Shown one piece after another: positions 42,239 through 50,546 of a stretch of 64,000 nucleotides of DNA. The notes under the pieces were generated by a model. The model saw only the letters and a list, made by a program, of their open reading frames with translations, was not told the DNA's origin and did no database searches. The position numbers and the translations under genes were made by a program. Origin of the DNA: Pseudoalteromonas haloplanktis ATCC 14393 (GTDB lineage Bacteria; Pseudomonadota; Gammaproteobacteria; Enterobacterales; Alteromonadaceae); NCBI RefSeq assembly GCF_000238355.1, contig NZ_AHCA01000012.1, forward strand, positions 62,001 through 126,000. Direction: 5' to 3'. Each line of letters begins with the position of its first letter. Within the stretch, counting starts at the first letter, position 1.

Positions 42239-44935
42239 TTGAAAAATATATTTACTCTGACGTTTAGCATTGCTTTTGCTTATTTTTTAACTGGCTTCTT
42301 TAGCAATTCACTGCTGGCAATAGATGGCTATGCAGTGGCCTCGTGGCCACCATCAGGGATCGCGCTTGCTAGTTTTTTATTGTGTGGAAAACGCGCCACC
42401 TTCGGCATTTTACTCGGCGCTTTATTGACTAACTTGCTCCATCTTGATCAAGTTGTTGATATTCTCCATTGGCAGGTTTTTCTACAAGCTTTAATTGTCT
42501 CGTTAGGGGCGGTGTTGCAGGCTTGGGTTGGTTGTTATCTGATAGTCAAAATCATAAAAGCCCCCCTTGATCTCTCCTCTTTAAAGCACAGTATACAAAG
42601 TTTGATCGTTGCAGGACCTATTTGCTGTGTAATTTCAGCATCGATCGGCACAAGCTTATTAGTCTTTAATCATGTTATTCCCATGCATGATGCATTTGAT
42701 AATTTTATAGCATGGTGGATCGGCGACAGTATTGGTGTCTTGATTTTTACGCCACTTATATTAGCTGCTTTCAATTACGCGCAAATGCGTCACCGTTTAC
42801 AAGTCATTTTGCCTTCGTTATTGATCTATATTGTGATCAGTATCAGTTTTTATGCCGCGGCAAGTGTGAAAAGAGATAAAGAGATTCAAAAGCAAGAAGC
42901 GAAAATTGCCGAAATAAAATTGGAGATAAGCCATAAATTAGATGAAATAACCAGCCATTTAACACTACTGTCGACCTTTTTTGCCAGTAGTGATGAGGTT
43001 AGTTACGGTGAGTTTGAGCGTTTTACTTCAAAACAACTGAATTATAGCCCTGAAGTACTCGCGTTTGATTGGGTGCCAAATATCTTGTTAGCGGATGTTG
43101 AGCACCATCAAGACAAAGTGCGCCAGCAAGGCATGCATAACTATTATATAAAAGAAAAGCCACAGCAGTATTGGCAGGGTGTTACCAAACGTGAAGGCTA
43201 TTACCCTATACTGTACGTAAACCCTATAGCGGGGAATGAAGAGGTGATAGGTTTTGATTTAGCGTCAAATAGTCAGCGCCGTAGCGCATTAATGATGTCC
43301 AAGGAATTGAATGAATTAGTCATTAGTGAACCCGTTAAGCTAATACAAACAAAGAACGATGATAGTGGAGTGTTGTTTTTCTTTCCGGTGTTTGGCGATT
43401 TACAAACCCAAGGTGATTTTAGGGGATTTGTGGTAGCTGTTGTTAGCTTGGCACGTTTGGCTGAGGCATTACAATTTAACCATCATAGTCAAATTAGCAG
43501 TCATTTCTATGATGTAACTGAGGCTGATGCACGACAATTAATTTATCGCACTTCGCGCACTGATATAGAGCTGTTGAGTGAATACCAACTAACGATAGGC
43601 AAGCGAGTTTGGCAAGTACAGCTCTTTGAGCCAAAGGCACAAATGTCGTGGTTATTGTATTGGCTTGCGCAAATATTAGGGATGTTATTTGTGTGGTTGT
43701 TGATTACATTTTTGATCTCGGTAACGGGGACTAATATTCAGATCCGTGAGCAGGTTGCTCAACAAACACGAATTTTGCGTCAAGAAAAACAAAAAGCCGA
43801 TAAAGCAAGTCAGACCAAAAGTCAGTTTTTGGCTAATATGAGTCACGAAGTCCGCACCCCAATAAATGGTATTAAGGGGCTGCACTATCTGGCATTACAG
43901 CAGCAAGATTGGCAGCAAGCACGAGGTTATATTGAGCAAGCAGATGGTGCGCTTAGCGTCTTGTTGCGAGTATTAAATGACGTACTCGATTTTTCTAAAA
44001 TGGAAGCAGGTAAACTCGACTTAATGCAAGAGCCCATTGCGCTGAATAAGCTGATTGATGAGCTCGTTAACTTAGTGCAGTTTGAAGTTGATATGAAGTC
44101 ACTGCAACTTATTGTCGATTTAGAAAATAATTTAGATTTTCAGCTTGATAGTGACCCAATTCGCTTAAAACAAGTGTTGCTTAACTTATTAAATAATGCG
44201 ATTAAATTTACTGCTACTGGCGCTATCACGTTAAAGGTGTGGCAACAGCAAGACAGCGTATACTTTAGCGTCAGTGACACGGGTATTGGTATTAACGAAA
44301 CAGCTCAACAACAACTATTCCAACCTTTTGCCCAAGCGGATAGTTCTACCTCTCGGCAGTTTGGTGGTACTGGATTAGGATTAAGCATTTGTAAAAAGTT
44401 AGTTGAGTTAATGGGGGGAGCAATTAGCCTCGTCAGTAAGGAAGGAGTGGGTTCAACGTTTACCTTCACCCTGCCACGCATCTCACCGCTGGCTAGGGCA
44501 GAGCAATTAGAGCCGCAGTTTAATGATATTGATACCAGCACTTTATCGCTTGCTAATTTTAAAATTTTATTAGTTGAAGATAACCCGCTGAATCAACATG
44601 TTGCTACCGCTATTTTAAAAACCAAAGGCTGTGTTGCAGATGTTGCCAATGATGGATTTGAAGCCATCGAAAAAGTGTCTGCAGCACGTTATGATTTAGT
44701 ACTGATGGATATTCAAATGCCGAATATGGATGGTTTGCAAGCCACTAAAGTGATCCGCTATGAGTTATTTATGCATGAGCTGCCGATTATTGCTTTGTCT
44801 GCCAATGCTCATGACGACGATGTTAAAAAAGCACTCGCGGTCGGTATGGATGGCTACTTAACAAAACCAATCGATGCTGAGAAACTCTTTAAAACAGTGT
44901 GGCACTATTTGCATAAAGATGTTTCACAGCAATAA
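42239..44935 (+). CDS. hybrid histidine kinase: MASE1-CHASE-HisKA-HATPase-REC
   Basis: An 898-residue sensor. The N-terminal MASE1 membrane domain (about 1-210) carries ASWPPSGIALA and WWIGDSIGVLIFTPL. A CHASE-type extracytoplasmic domain follows (about 225-450), then a helix near 475-495. HisKA has H536 in NMSHEVRTPING; the ATPase has NLLNNAIKFT, DTGIGI and GGTGLGLSIC. A complete receiver ends the chain with D824 (LMDIQMPNMDG). The start is a TTG with AGGAG ten bases upstream. It lies 38 bp after hemY and could share its transcript. No partner regulator is adjacent. Confidence 0.9.
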   Translation: MKNIFTLTFSIAFAYFLTGFFSNSLLAIDGYAVASWPPSGIALASFLLCGKRATFGILLGALLTNLLHLDQVVDILHWQVFLQALIVSLGAVLQAWVGCYLIVKIIKAPLDLSSLKHSIQSLIVAGPICCVISASIGTSLLVFNHVIPMHDAFDNFIAWWIGDSIGVLIFTPLILAAFNYAQMRHRLQVILPSLLIYIVISISFYAAASVKRDKEIQKQEAKIAEIKLEISHKLDEITSHLTLLSTFFASSDEVSYGEFERFTSKQLNYSPEVLAFDWVPNILLADVEHHQDKVRQQGMHNYYIKEKPQQYWQGVTKREGYYPILYVNPIAGNEEVIGFDLASNSQRRSALMMSKELNELVISEPVKLIQTKNDDSGVLFFFPVFGDLQTQGDFRGFVVAVVSLARLAEALQFNHHSQISSHFYDVTEADARQLIYRTSRTDIELLSEYQLTIGKRVWQVQLFEPKAQMSWLLYWLAQILGMLFVWLLITFLISVTGTNIQIREQVAQQTRILRQEKQKADKASQTKSQFLANMSHEVRTPINGIKGLHYLALQQQDWQQARGYIEQADGALSVLLRVLNDVLDFSKMEAGKLDLMQEPIALNKLIDELVNLVQFEVDMKSLQLIVDLENNLDFQLDSDPIRLKQVLLNLLNNAIKFTATGAITLKVWQQQDSVYFSVSDTGIGINETAQQQLFQPFAQADSSTSRQFGGTGLGLSICKKLVELMGGAISLVSKEGVGSTFTFTLPRISPLARAEQLEPQFNDIDTSTLSLANFKILLVEDNPLNQHVATAILKTKGCVADVANDGFEAIEKVSAARYDLVLMDIQMPNMDGLQATKVIRYELFMHELPIIALSANAHDDDVKKALAVGMDGYLTKPIDAEKLFKTVWHYLHKDVSQQ

Positions 44936-45068
44936 AGTCACTGTGATTTAACCTTTTATTGTAATGGGCTGACAAATGACCTCAATAATATGAATAAAAT
45001 CATCTAAACTTGAATTACCGATTTAAGTGCGTATCATTCGCGCAAATTAACTGAACTGAGTGCTCATT

Positions 45069-46070
45069 ATGATCAATAAAAAACTCCCCTTGCTAGATAT
45101 ACATCGCCATTTAGATGGTAATGTCCGTGCACAAACAATTCTTGATTTAGGTCGCCAGTTCAATATCAAACTGCCAGCTGACAATGTTGAAGCACTTATT
45201 CCACATGTACAAGTTATTGATCCTGAACCGAACCTAATGGCTTTCTTACAAAAGCTTGATTGGGGTGTTGCAGTACTTGGTGACTATGATGCATGTCGGC
45301 GTATCGCCATAGAAAATATCGAAGATGCTCAAGCGCAAGGCTTAGATTATGTTGAGCTACGTTTTAGCCCGTATTACATGGCGCAGAGCTGTGGTTTGCA
45401 TCCACAAGGTGTGGTTGAAGCCGTTGTTGATGGTATTAAAAGTGCCACTCAAAACAACAGCGTGAAAGCGAATTTAATTGGTATTATGTCGCGCACTTAC
45501 GGAACTAAAATTTGCCAACAAGAGCTTGATGCCTTGCTAGCGTTTAAAAATGACTTAGTCGCGGTTGATTTAGCGGGTGATGAAATTGGTTTTCCGGGCG
45601 AGCTGTTTGTTGATCATTTTAAACAGGTACGCGATGCCTACTTGGCTGCAACAATTCATGCTGGAGAAGCATTAGGCGCTGCCAGTATTTGGCAAGCGAT
45701 TAATCAGCTTGGTGCTGAGCGTATTGGTCATGGTGTAAAAGCGATTGAAGATGCCAAGTTGATGGATTACCTGCGAGATCAGCGTATCGGTATTGAGTCG
45801 TGCTTAACCAGTAATGTACAAACGAGCACGGTAGCAAGCTTAGACGTACATCCTCTGAAGCGCTTTTTAGATCATGGTATTTTGGCTTGTATTAATACCG
45901 ATGATCCCGCAGTTGAAGGCATCGAAATTGAGCATGAATACGCGATTGCAGCACCCGCTGCGGGGTTAACTCAAGCCGATATAGAAAAAGCTCAAGCAAA
46001 TGCGCTGGCAATAGCTTATTTAAGTGATACAGAAAAACAGCAACTAATACACGCTGCTGCCGCACGCTAA
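45069..46070 (+). CDS. add: adenosine deaminase
   Basis: A 333-residue metal-dependent deaminase (adenosine to inosine). The metal-binding H12-R-H14 is in LDIHRHLDGN, and the catalytic blocks IHAGE, GAERIGHGV, ESCLTSN and INTDDPAVEG are complete. IPHVQVI and DWGVAVL match E. coli Add rather than adenine deaminase. The ATG at 45069 is preferred over an upstream GTG at 45060. It is a single gene, in purine salvage. Confidence 0.95.
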   Translation: MINKKLPLLDIHRHLDGNVRAQTILDLGRQFNIKLPADNVEALIPHVQVIDPEPNLMAFLQKLDWGVAVLGDYDACRRIAIENIEDAQAQGLDYVELRFSPYYMAQSCGLHPQGVVEAVVDGIKSATQNNSVKANLIGIMSRTYGTKICQQELDALLAFKNDLVAVDLAGDEIGFPGELFVDHFKQVRDAYLAATIHAGEALGAASIWQAINQLGAERIGHGVKAIEDAKLMDYLRDQRIGIESCLTSNVQTSTVASLDVHPLKRFLDHGILACINTDDPAVEGIEIEHEYAIAAPAAGLTQADIEKAQANALAIAYLSDTEKQQLIHAAAAR

Positions 46071-46077
46071 TAAGGGG

Positions 46078-46098
46078 TAGGCGTTTTTTATACGCCTA
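46078..46098. terminator. terminator-like hairpin between convergent add and CBS genes
   Basis: Stem TAGGCGT/ACGCCTA (46078-46084 with 46092-46098) with a T-rich loop, followed by ATATTTTTA. It starts 8 bp after the add stop. Confidence 0.65.
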
Positions 46099-46104
46099 AT
46101 ATTT

Positions 46105-46509
46105 TTATTGGCAGCTCAGATAGTTATCAAACATTGCTTTGAGAATATCACTACGACCAATCATCCCAATTACTTTAGTGCCTTCAACAACAGGGTAGTT
46201 TTTTGGCTTCCCTGTTTTCATTTGCTCCGCAAGCTCTATGATGTTGGTGTCGGCGTTGACGGTGACAACCTCTGTCTGCATTAGTTGCGCAACCTTAACC
46301 ACGCCGTCACAAAAATAACTACTTTGCATTAATGGCCTAAGTAGTTCTTGCTCAGAGATAAATCCTACTAAACATTTATTGTCATCAAACACCGGTGCAC
46401 CGAGTAATTTAAATTTTTGCAGTTCCGCAATGGCGGTGGTCATTTCAGTCTCTGGTGTGATGTGTGGCAACTTACGTTGCATGAAATCTTTTACTTTTGT
46501 ATTTAACAT
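46105..46509 (-). CDS. CBS-domain pair protein
   Basis: A 134-residue protein consisting of two CBS motifs (about 4-60 and 72-128), with VKDFMQRKLPHITPETEM, GAPVFDDNKCLVGFISEQELL, and PVVEGTKVIGMIGRSDILKA. Such stand-alone pairs bind adenosyl nucleotides and act as regulators. I use the ATG at 46509, with GGGAGAG eight bases upstream, rather than the TTG at 46524. Target unknown; it is convergent with adenosine deaminase. Confidence 0.88.
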   Translation of the reverse strand: MLNTKVKDFMQRKLPHITPETEMTTAIAELQKFKLLGAPVFDDNKCLVGFISEQELLRPLMQSSYFCDGVVKVAQLMQTEVVTVNADTNIIELAEQMKTGKPKNYPVVEGTKVIGMIGRSDILKAMFDNYLSCQ

Positions 46510-46637
46510 TTGGGTCTCTCCCAATTAATGACTTGTACAAAGTATGGTTAAGGATCCGCTTTTTGGGAAATTGTTTATGTTGATTATATTGATAGGTAGA
46601 AACAATCATTACTCAATTTAATTGCATTCTACTCATA

Positions 46638-47330
46638 CTAACTTGTTTGATATTTAGCTTTTACTAACTCAATGTAATGAGCTAAATTTTTTTGTGGGTG
46701 GGTAACAAATACTTTGCAAACAGGCGTTATAGCTTGGATACGATCTAAACGAAATTCACGATAGTCAGTACGTAATTGGCAATAAGCAATCAGCGTCCAT
46801 TTTGCTCCCCAGTACACAAGCCCTAAAGGCTCTGCAATACGGTGAGTGGACTGCTGGTTAACATCAATATAGTGAAATTCTATACAGGTTTTATTAGCAA
46901 TCGCTTGGCGGAGTAGCAAGGTGGTTTGTTGCTGGCTTTTATCATGGCTAAAAGAGGGGACGATATAAGGCAACTCGTCGACTTGTTGTTTTAGTTTTTC
47001 AGGTAATACGGCATTTATTTTAGTTATTGCAGCTTGGGCATTTGCAGCTAATTGTGGGTCGGTCCATGCACTCACCATGTTACTACCCAGCAGTAGTGCT
47101 TGTAACTCCTCTAGCGTAAACATCATGGGAGGAAGGTCGTATTCAGTAATTAGATAGCCAACACCCGCCTCACCTGCAACAGGAACTCCTGAGCTTTGGA
47201 GGTGTTGAATATCACGGTAAATAGTGCGCTCAGACACATCTAACCTAGCGGCGAGATCACTTGCAGTGATCGCAAAGCGGCGACTTTTTAGTATATTTAC
47301 TAGTTGAAATAGCCGCTCTGATTTGTGCAC
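46638..47330 (-). CDS. YafY-type transcriptional regulator (HTH-WYL)
   Basis: A 230-residue DNA-binding protein with an N-terminal HTH_11 domain (about 5-60: RRFAITASDLAARLDVSERTIYRDI) and a WYL-type ligand domain (about 130-205) containing WGAKWTLIAYCQLR and REFRLDRIQ. WYL regulators often respond to small ligands or nucleic acids. The start is GTG at 47330 with AAAGGA upstream. It lies 20 bp after the small alpha/beta-barrel gene, and the two form an operon. Confidence 0.88.
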   Translation of the reverse strand: MHKSERLFQLVNILKSRRFAITASDLAARLDVSERTIYRDIQHLQSSGVPVAGEAGVGYLITEYDLPPMMFTLEELQALLLGSNMVSAWTDPQLAANAQAAITKINAVLPEKLKQQVDELPYIVPSFSHDKSQQQTTLLLRQAIANKTCIEFHYIDVNQQSTHRIAEPLGLVYWGAKWTLIAYCQLRTDYREFRLDRIQAITPVCKVFVTHPQKNLAHYIELVKAKYQTS

Positions 47331-47350
47331 GAATGGATCCTTTATTTAGT

Positions 47351-47671
47351 TTAACTTTGCTGGCAAGCTGTTTGGCTCAGTACTTCATAATGAGTTAACT
47401 GTACACTTTGTTTTGCTATTAGCGCAGCAAATTGTTGGCAAATGGCATTTTCAGAAAACGCATCACTTATACGCTTTGCATCTGTTGGTGTAGCAAAGTA
47501 TATGACATCGATGTAAAGCGGGGTATCAGGTTGCTTAGCAAGAGAGCGATAAAATACGCCCGGTTGTTGGTCAATGAAATTTTGAAATGCGTTATTAGCA
47601 ATATGAAATTGTGCTAAATCGGCGTCAGTGTTGAGTGTGAAATTAACAACTTCGATTACGTTAGTGGTCAT
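47351..47671 (-). CDS. small dimeric alpha/beta-barrel (ABM-like) protein
   Basis: A 106-residue cytoplasmic protein with the beta-alpha-beta layout of antibiotic-biosynthesis-monooxygenase-like folds: VIEVVNFTLNTDADLAQF, QQPGVFYRSLAKQ, IDVIYFATPTDAKRISDAF. No catalytic residues can be assigned. AAGGAGC lies eight bases before the ATG. It is paired with a YafY/WYL regulator gene directly downstream, which probably controls this unit (inference). Confidence 0.7.
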   Translation of the reverse strand: MTTNVIEVVNFTLNTDADLAQFHIANNAFQNFIDQQPGVFYRSLAKQPDTPLYIDVIYFATPTDAKRISDAFSENAICQQFAALIAKQSVQLTHYEVLSQTACQQS

Positions 47672-47747
47672 AATTATGCTCCTTGTTTAAGAGCGTTCAG
47701 TAAATCATAAGGTTTTGTCAGAGAGTGTCAGTAATGTAATCGTTGTT

Positions 47748-47998
47748 CTACATTAATGTTTTTTGCGCAATTTCTTTGCTGTATGTCTCAAAGTCCGAAA
47801 GATGGTTATTAATCACCGCAATGATGATATCACTTGCATTTGCAATACGGTTGATGCCGAGTTTAAGTCAACGAGGTCAATATCGCTATTTTTGTTGGCA
47901 GTCCCCTAATTATGAGAGCCAAATAAATAGATCAGTTTTATGCCTTTAATATGTTTAAGTAAAAAAGTTACGATACGCTGTTCGATTGCCGAAGCCAT
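47748..47998 (-). pseudogene. decayed MNT nucleotidyltransferase / HEPN (HepT-like) toxin-antitoxin remnant
   Basis: Minus-strand reading from ATG 47998 gives 30 residues ending IYLFGSHN, then a TAG at 47906-47908, then in the same frame GTANKNSDIDL. Together this is the GSx-G-SDxDL signature of MNT-type minimal nucleotidyltransferases, interrupted by a stop. A frameshift then leads into SDIIIAVINNHLSDFETYSK followed by EIAQKTLM, ending at 47748, which resembles the C-terminal helix of DUF86/HepT proteins. The RxxxxH catalytic motif of HepT is absent. This looks like an MNT-HEPN pair collapsed by deletion. The MNT part is well supported; the HEPN part is less certain. It accounts for most of the gap 47672-48113. 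Confidence 0.65.
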
Positions 47999-48084
47999 AA
48001 AACGGCACTGATTCTATTTATTAAGTGAACTCAGTATAACTTTAATGGATGGGATTTGTATATTTAGTGAGGATTAGCCCATAT

Positions 48085-48107
48085 AAAAAAAGCGCCACCG
48101 GCGCTTT
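48085..48107 (-). terminator. Rho-independent terminator of fre
   Basis: Stem AGCGCC/GGCGCT with an ACC loop, extended by AAA/TTT; the minus strand has seven T after the stem. It starts 7 bp past the fre stop. Confidence 0.9.
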
Positions 48108-48113
48108 AATACG

Positions 48114-48827
48114 CTACTTTATAAATGCAAAAGCATCGGCATACATGTTTTCGCGGATTGCGCCATGCGCCAAAAAGTCATCACGAACAATGCCAATCAT
48201 ATCAAAACGACCGGCCATGTAGATATCGTATGGTGCAAGTGAAACGATATCTTGCATTACGGCCTTATGTACATAACCGGTGTGCCCTGTCCAACTGTCC
48301 GTGGGATTTTCAACCACTGGAATAAAAGTAAAGTTTTCACGGCTATCAGCCCATGCTTGCATTTCGCTATGTGCATAAAGAGCTGACTCTTCACGGACGC
48401 CCCAATAAAATAACACTGGGCGGTCACAGCCAATTTCACTTAAATGGTCGGCCATCGATTTCACGTATGAGAACCCTGTGCCGCCAGCAAGTAAAATAAT
48501 TGGGCGTTCGCATTGTATACGTAATTGTGAAATACCAAGGCCAGCTTCGATGGTCACTAAGCTTTTATCAGCATGTGCCGCACGAAGGTGTTCAAGGGTT
48601 TGCATTGCGTATGAATCAGCCGCAGATGCACCAATGTGCAGCTCTAGCTGATCACATTGTGAAGGGCGGCTCGCAATTGAAAAGGCACGTTTGTCTTTTT
48701 CACCGAGTACAACTTGTAAATATTGGCCTGCTTCAAAAGTAACGCTTTGTGCAGGTTTTAAAATGACCTTGTGAACAAATTCTGTTAATGGGCTGATAGC
48801 TACAACTTCAGCGTGTAATGTTTGCAT
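48114..48827 (-). CDS. fre: NAD(P)H-flavin reductase
   Basis: A 237-residue ferredoxin-reductase-fold enzyme that reduces free flavins with NAD(P)H. The flavin-site motif is RAFSIASRP, preceded by FEAGQYLQVVLG; the nucleotide-binding domain has LLAGGTGFSYVKSM and FYWGVREESALY. No tightly bound FAD or iron-sulfur motif is present, as in E. coli Fre (233). It is downstream of ubiD on the same strand (86 bp), the usual neighbourhood. Reduced FMN could serve UbiX/UbiD prenyl-FMN chemistry. Confidence 0.93.
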   Translation of the reverse strand: MQTLHAEVVAISPLTEFVHKVILKPAQSVTFEAGQYLQVVLGEKDKRAFSIASRPSQCDQLELHIGASAADSYAMQTLEHLRAAHADKSLVTIEAGLGISQLRIQCERPIILLAGGTGFSYVKSMADHLSEIGCDRPVLFYWGVREESALYAHSEMQAWADSRENFTFIPVVENPTDSWTGHTGYVHKAVMQDIVSLAPYDIYMAGRFDMIGIVRDDFLAHGAIRENMYADAFAFIK

Positions 48828-48913
48828 GTTTTACCTTAAATTAGCGGATACGCACTTTATTTGAGCAATACTAGCATATCCGCAGGGTGAGTTTATAGCC
48901 TCTTCCAGCGCTG

Positions 48914-50380
48914 TTAGAGAATATCTAGGCTTTGCCAAATTTCATCTACACGATCTTTAGTCGCTTGATCCATCACGATAGGCTCGCCCCATTCTCGAGT
49001 TGTTTCACCAGGCCATTTATTGGTGGCATCCATCCCCATTTTAGAACCTAAACCTGATACGGGTGAGGCAAAATCAAGGTAATCAATTGGCGTGTTTTCA
49101 ATTAACGTGGTATCACGAGCAGGGTCCATACGCGTGGTGATTGCCCAAATGACATCATTCCAGTCTCGCGCGTTGACGTCATCATCGCAAACAATCACAA
49201 ATTTAGTGTACATAAACTGGCGTAAGAACGACCATACCCCCATCATTACCCGCTTTGCATGGCCTGGGTATTGCTTTTTCATTGTCACAACGGCCATACG
49301 GTAAGAGCAGCCTTCAGGGGGTAAGTAAAAATCGACAATTTCAGGGTATTGCTTTTGTAGTACAGGTACAAAGACTTCGTTTAACGCAACACCTAAAATC
49401 GCGGGTTCATCTGGCGGGCGGCCAGTAAAGGTACTGTGATAAATAGGATCTTTGCGATGTGTCATGTGTGTAACTGTCATCACTGGAAAGTCATCGACTT
49501 CGTTATAGTATCCGGTGTGATCACCATAAGGGCCTTCAGGAGCCATTTCGCCCGGCATAATATAGCCTTCAAGGACAATTTCAGCGCTAGCAGGCACTTG
49601 TAAATCATTGGATATGGATTTTACTACTTCAGTTTTGCTACCGCGTAGTAAGCCCGCAAAGGCATATTCGCTTAAGGTATCAGGTACAGGGGTGACGGCG
49701 CCTAAAATAGTCGCCGGATCTGCGCCTAGTGCCACCGATACCGGATAAGGCTGGCCTGGGTTTTCTTTGCACCATTCTTGAAAATCAAGTGCGCCGCCGC
49801 GATGGGATAACCAGCGCATAATGATTTTATTTTTACCAAGTAATTGTTGGCGATAAATCCCAAGATTTTGGCGCTTTTTATAGGGGCCTTTGGTGACGGT
49901 TAAACCCCATGTAATCAACGGGGCTACATCGCCTGGCCAGCAATGCTGAATAGGAAGTTTAGTTAAATCAACATCATCACCTTCAATAATGACTTGTTGG
50001 CACGGCGCTTTTTTTACTTCTTTAGCTGGCATGTTTAATACTTGCTTAAACACAGGTATTTGCCCGAATGCTTCTTTTAAGCCCTTTGGTGGCTCAGGCT
50101 CTTTTAAAAATGCCAGTAGTTTACCCACTTCTCGTAATTCACTGACATCTTCTTTACCCATCCCCATAGCGACGCGCTCTGGCGTACCAAATAAGTTAGC
50201 TAATACTGGGATGTCATAGCCTTTAGGGTTTTCAAACAATAAAGCAGGGCCTTTAGCACGTAAGGTACGATCGGCAATTTCTGTCATTTCTAAATAAGGA
50301 TCAACTTCTTGTTGAATACGTTTTAACTCACCTTTTTTTTCGAGTAACTCGATAAAATCGCGCAGATCTTTGTATTTCAT
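48914..50380 (-). CDS. ubiD: 4-hydroxy-3-polyprenylbenzoate decarboxylase
   Basis: A 488-residue prenylated-FMN-dependent decarboxylase of ubiquinone synthesis. It opens MKYKDLRDFIELLEKKGELKR and has the catalytic-site blocks NLGIYRQQLLGKNKIIMRWLSHRGG, EGPYGDHTGYY and FVIVCDDDVNARDWNDVIWA, including the E-R-E type network. Length matches E. coli UbiD (497). It is the upstream gene of ubiD-fre. Its ribosome site is weak. Confidence 0.95.
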   Translation of the reverse strand: MKYKDLRDFIELLEKKGELKRIQQEVDPYLEMTEIADRTLRAKGPALLFENPKGYDIPVLANLFGTPERVAMGMGKEDVSELREVGKLLAFLKEPEPPKGLKEAFGQIPVFKQVLNMPAKEVKKAPCQQVIIEGDDVDLTKLPIQHCWPGDVAPLITWGLTVTKGPYKKRQNLGIYRQQLLGKNKIIMRWLSHRGGALDFQEWCKENPGQPYPVSVALGADPATILGAVTPVPDTLSEYAFAGLLRGSKTEVVKSISNDLQVPASAEIVLEGYIMPGEMAPEGPYGDHTGYYNEVDDFPVMTVTHMTHRKDPIYHSTFTGRPPDEPAILGVALNEVFVPVLQKQYPEIVDFYLPPEGCSYRMAVVTMKKQYPGHAKRVMMGVWSFLRQFMYTKFVIVCDDDVNARDWNDVIWAITTRMDPARDTTLIENTPIDYLDFASPVSGLGSKMGMDATNKWPGETTREWGEPIVMDQATKDRVDEIWQSLDIL

Positions 50381-50546
50381 TATGGGCCGCTTTAAAGCTG
50401 AAAAAGACTGCTGGTATTATACTTAAATTAATACGTTAAGCGAATTAAAGCGGCTTATTAAGTGAGTGTTTAATGAGCATTTTCATTACATTATTAGTGG
50501 AGTAAGCTATAGTGTAGAGCAGATGTATGAAATGAGTTTTCAATAA

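Noticed and set aside
47743..47949. 68-codon plus-strand ORF in the 442-bp gap
   Set aside because: The opposite strand carries the MNT/HEPN signature; this frame has a TTG start and no ribosome site.
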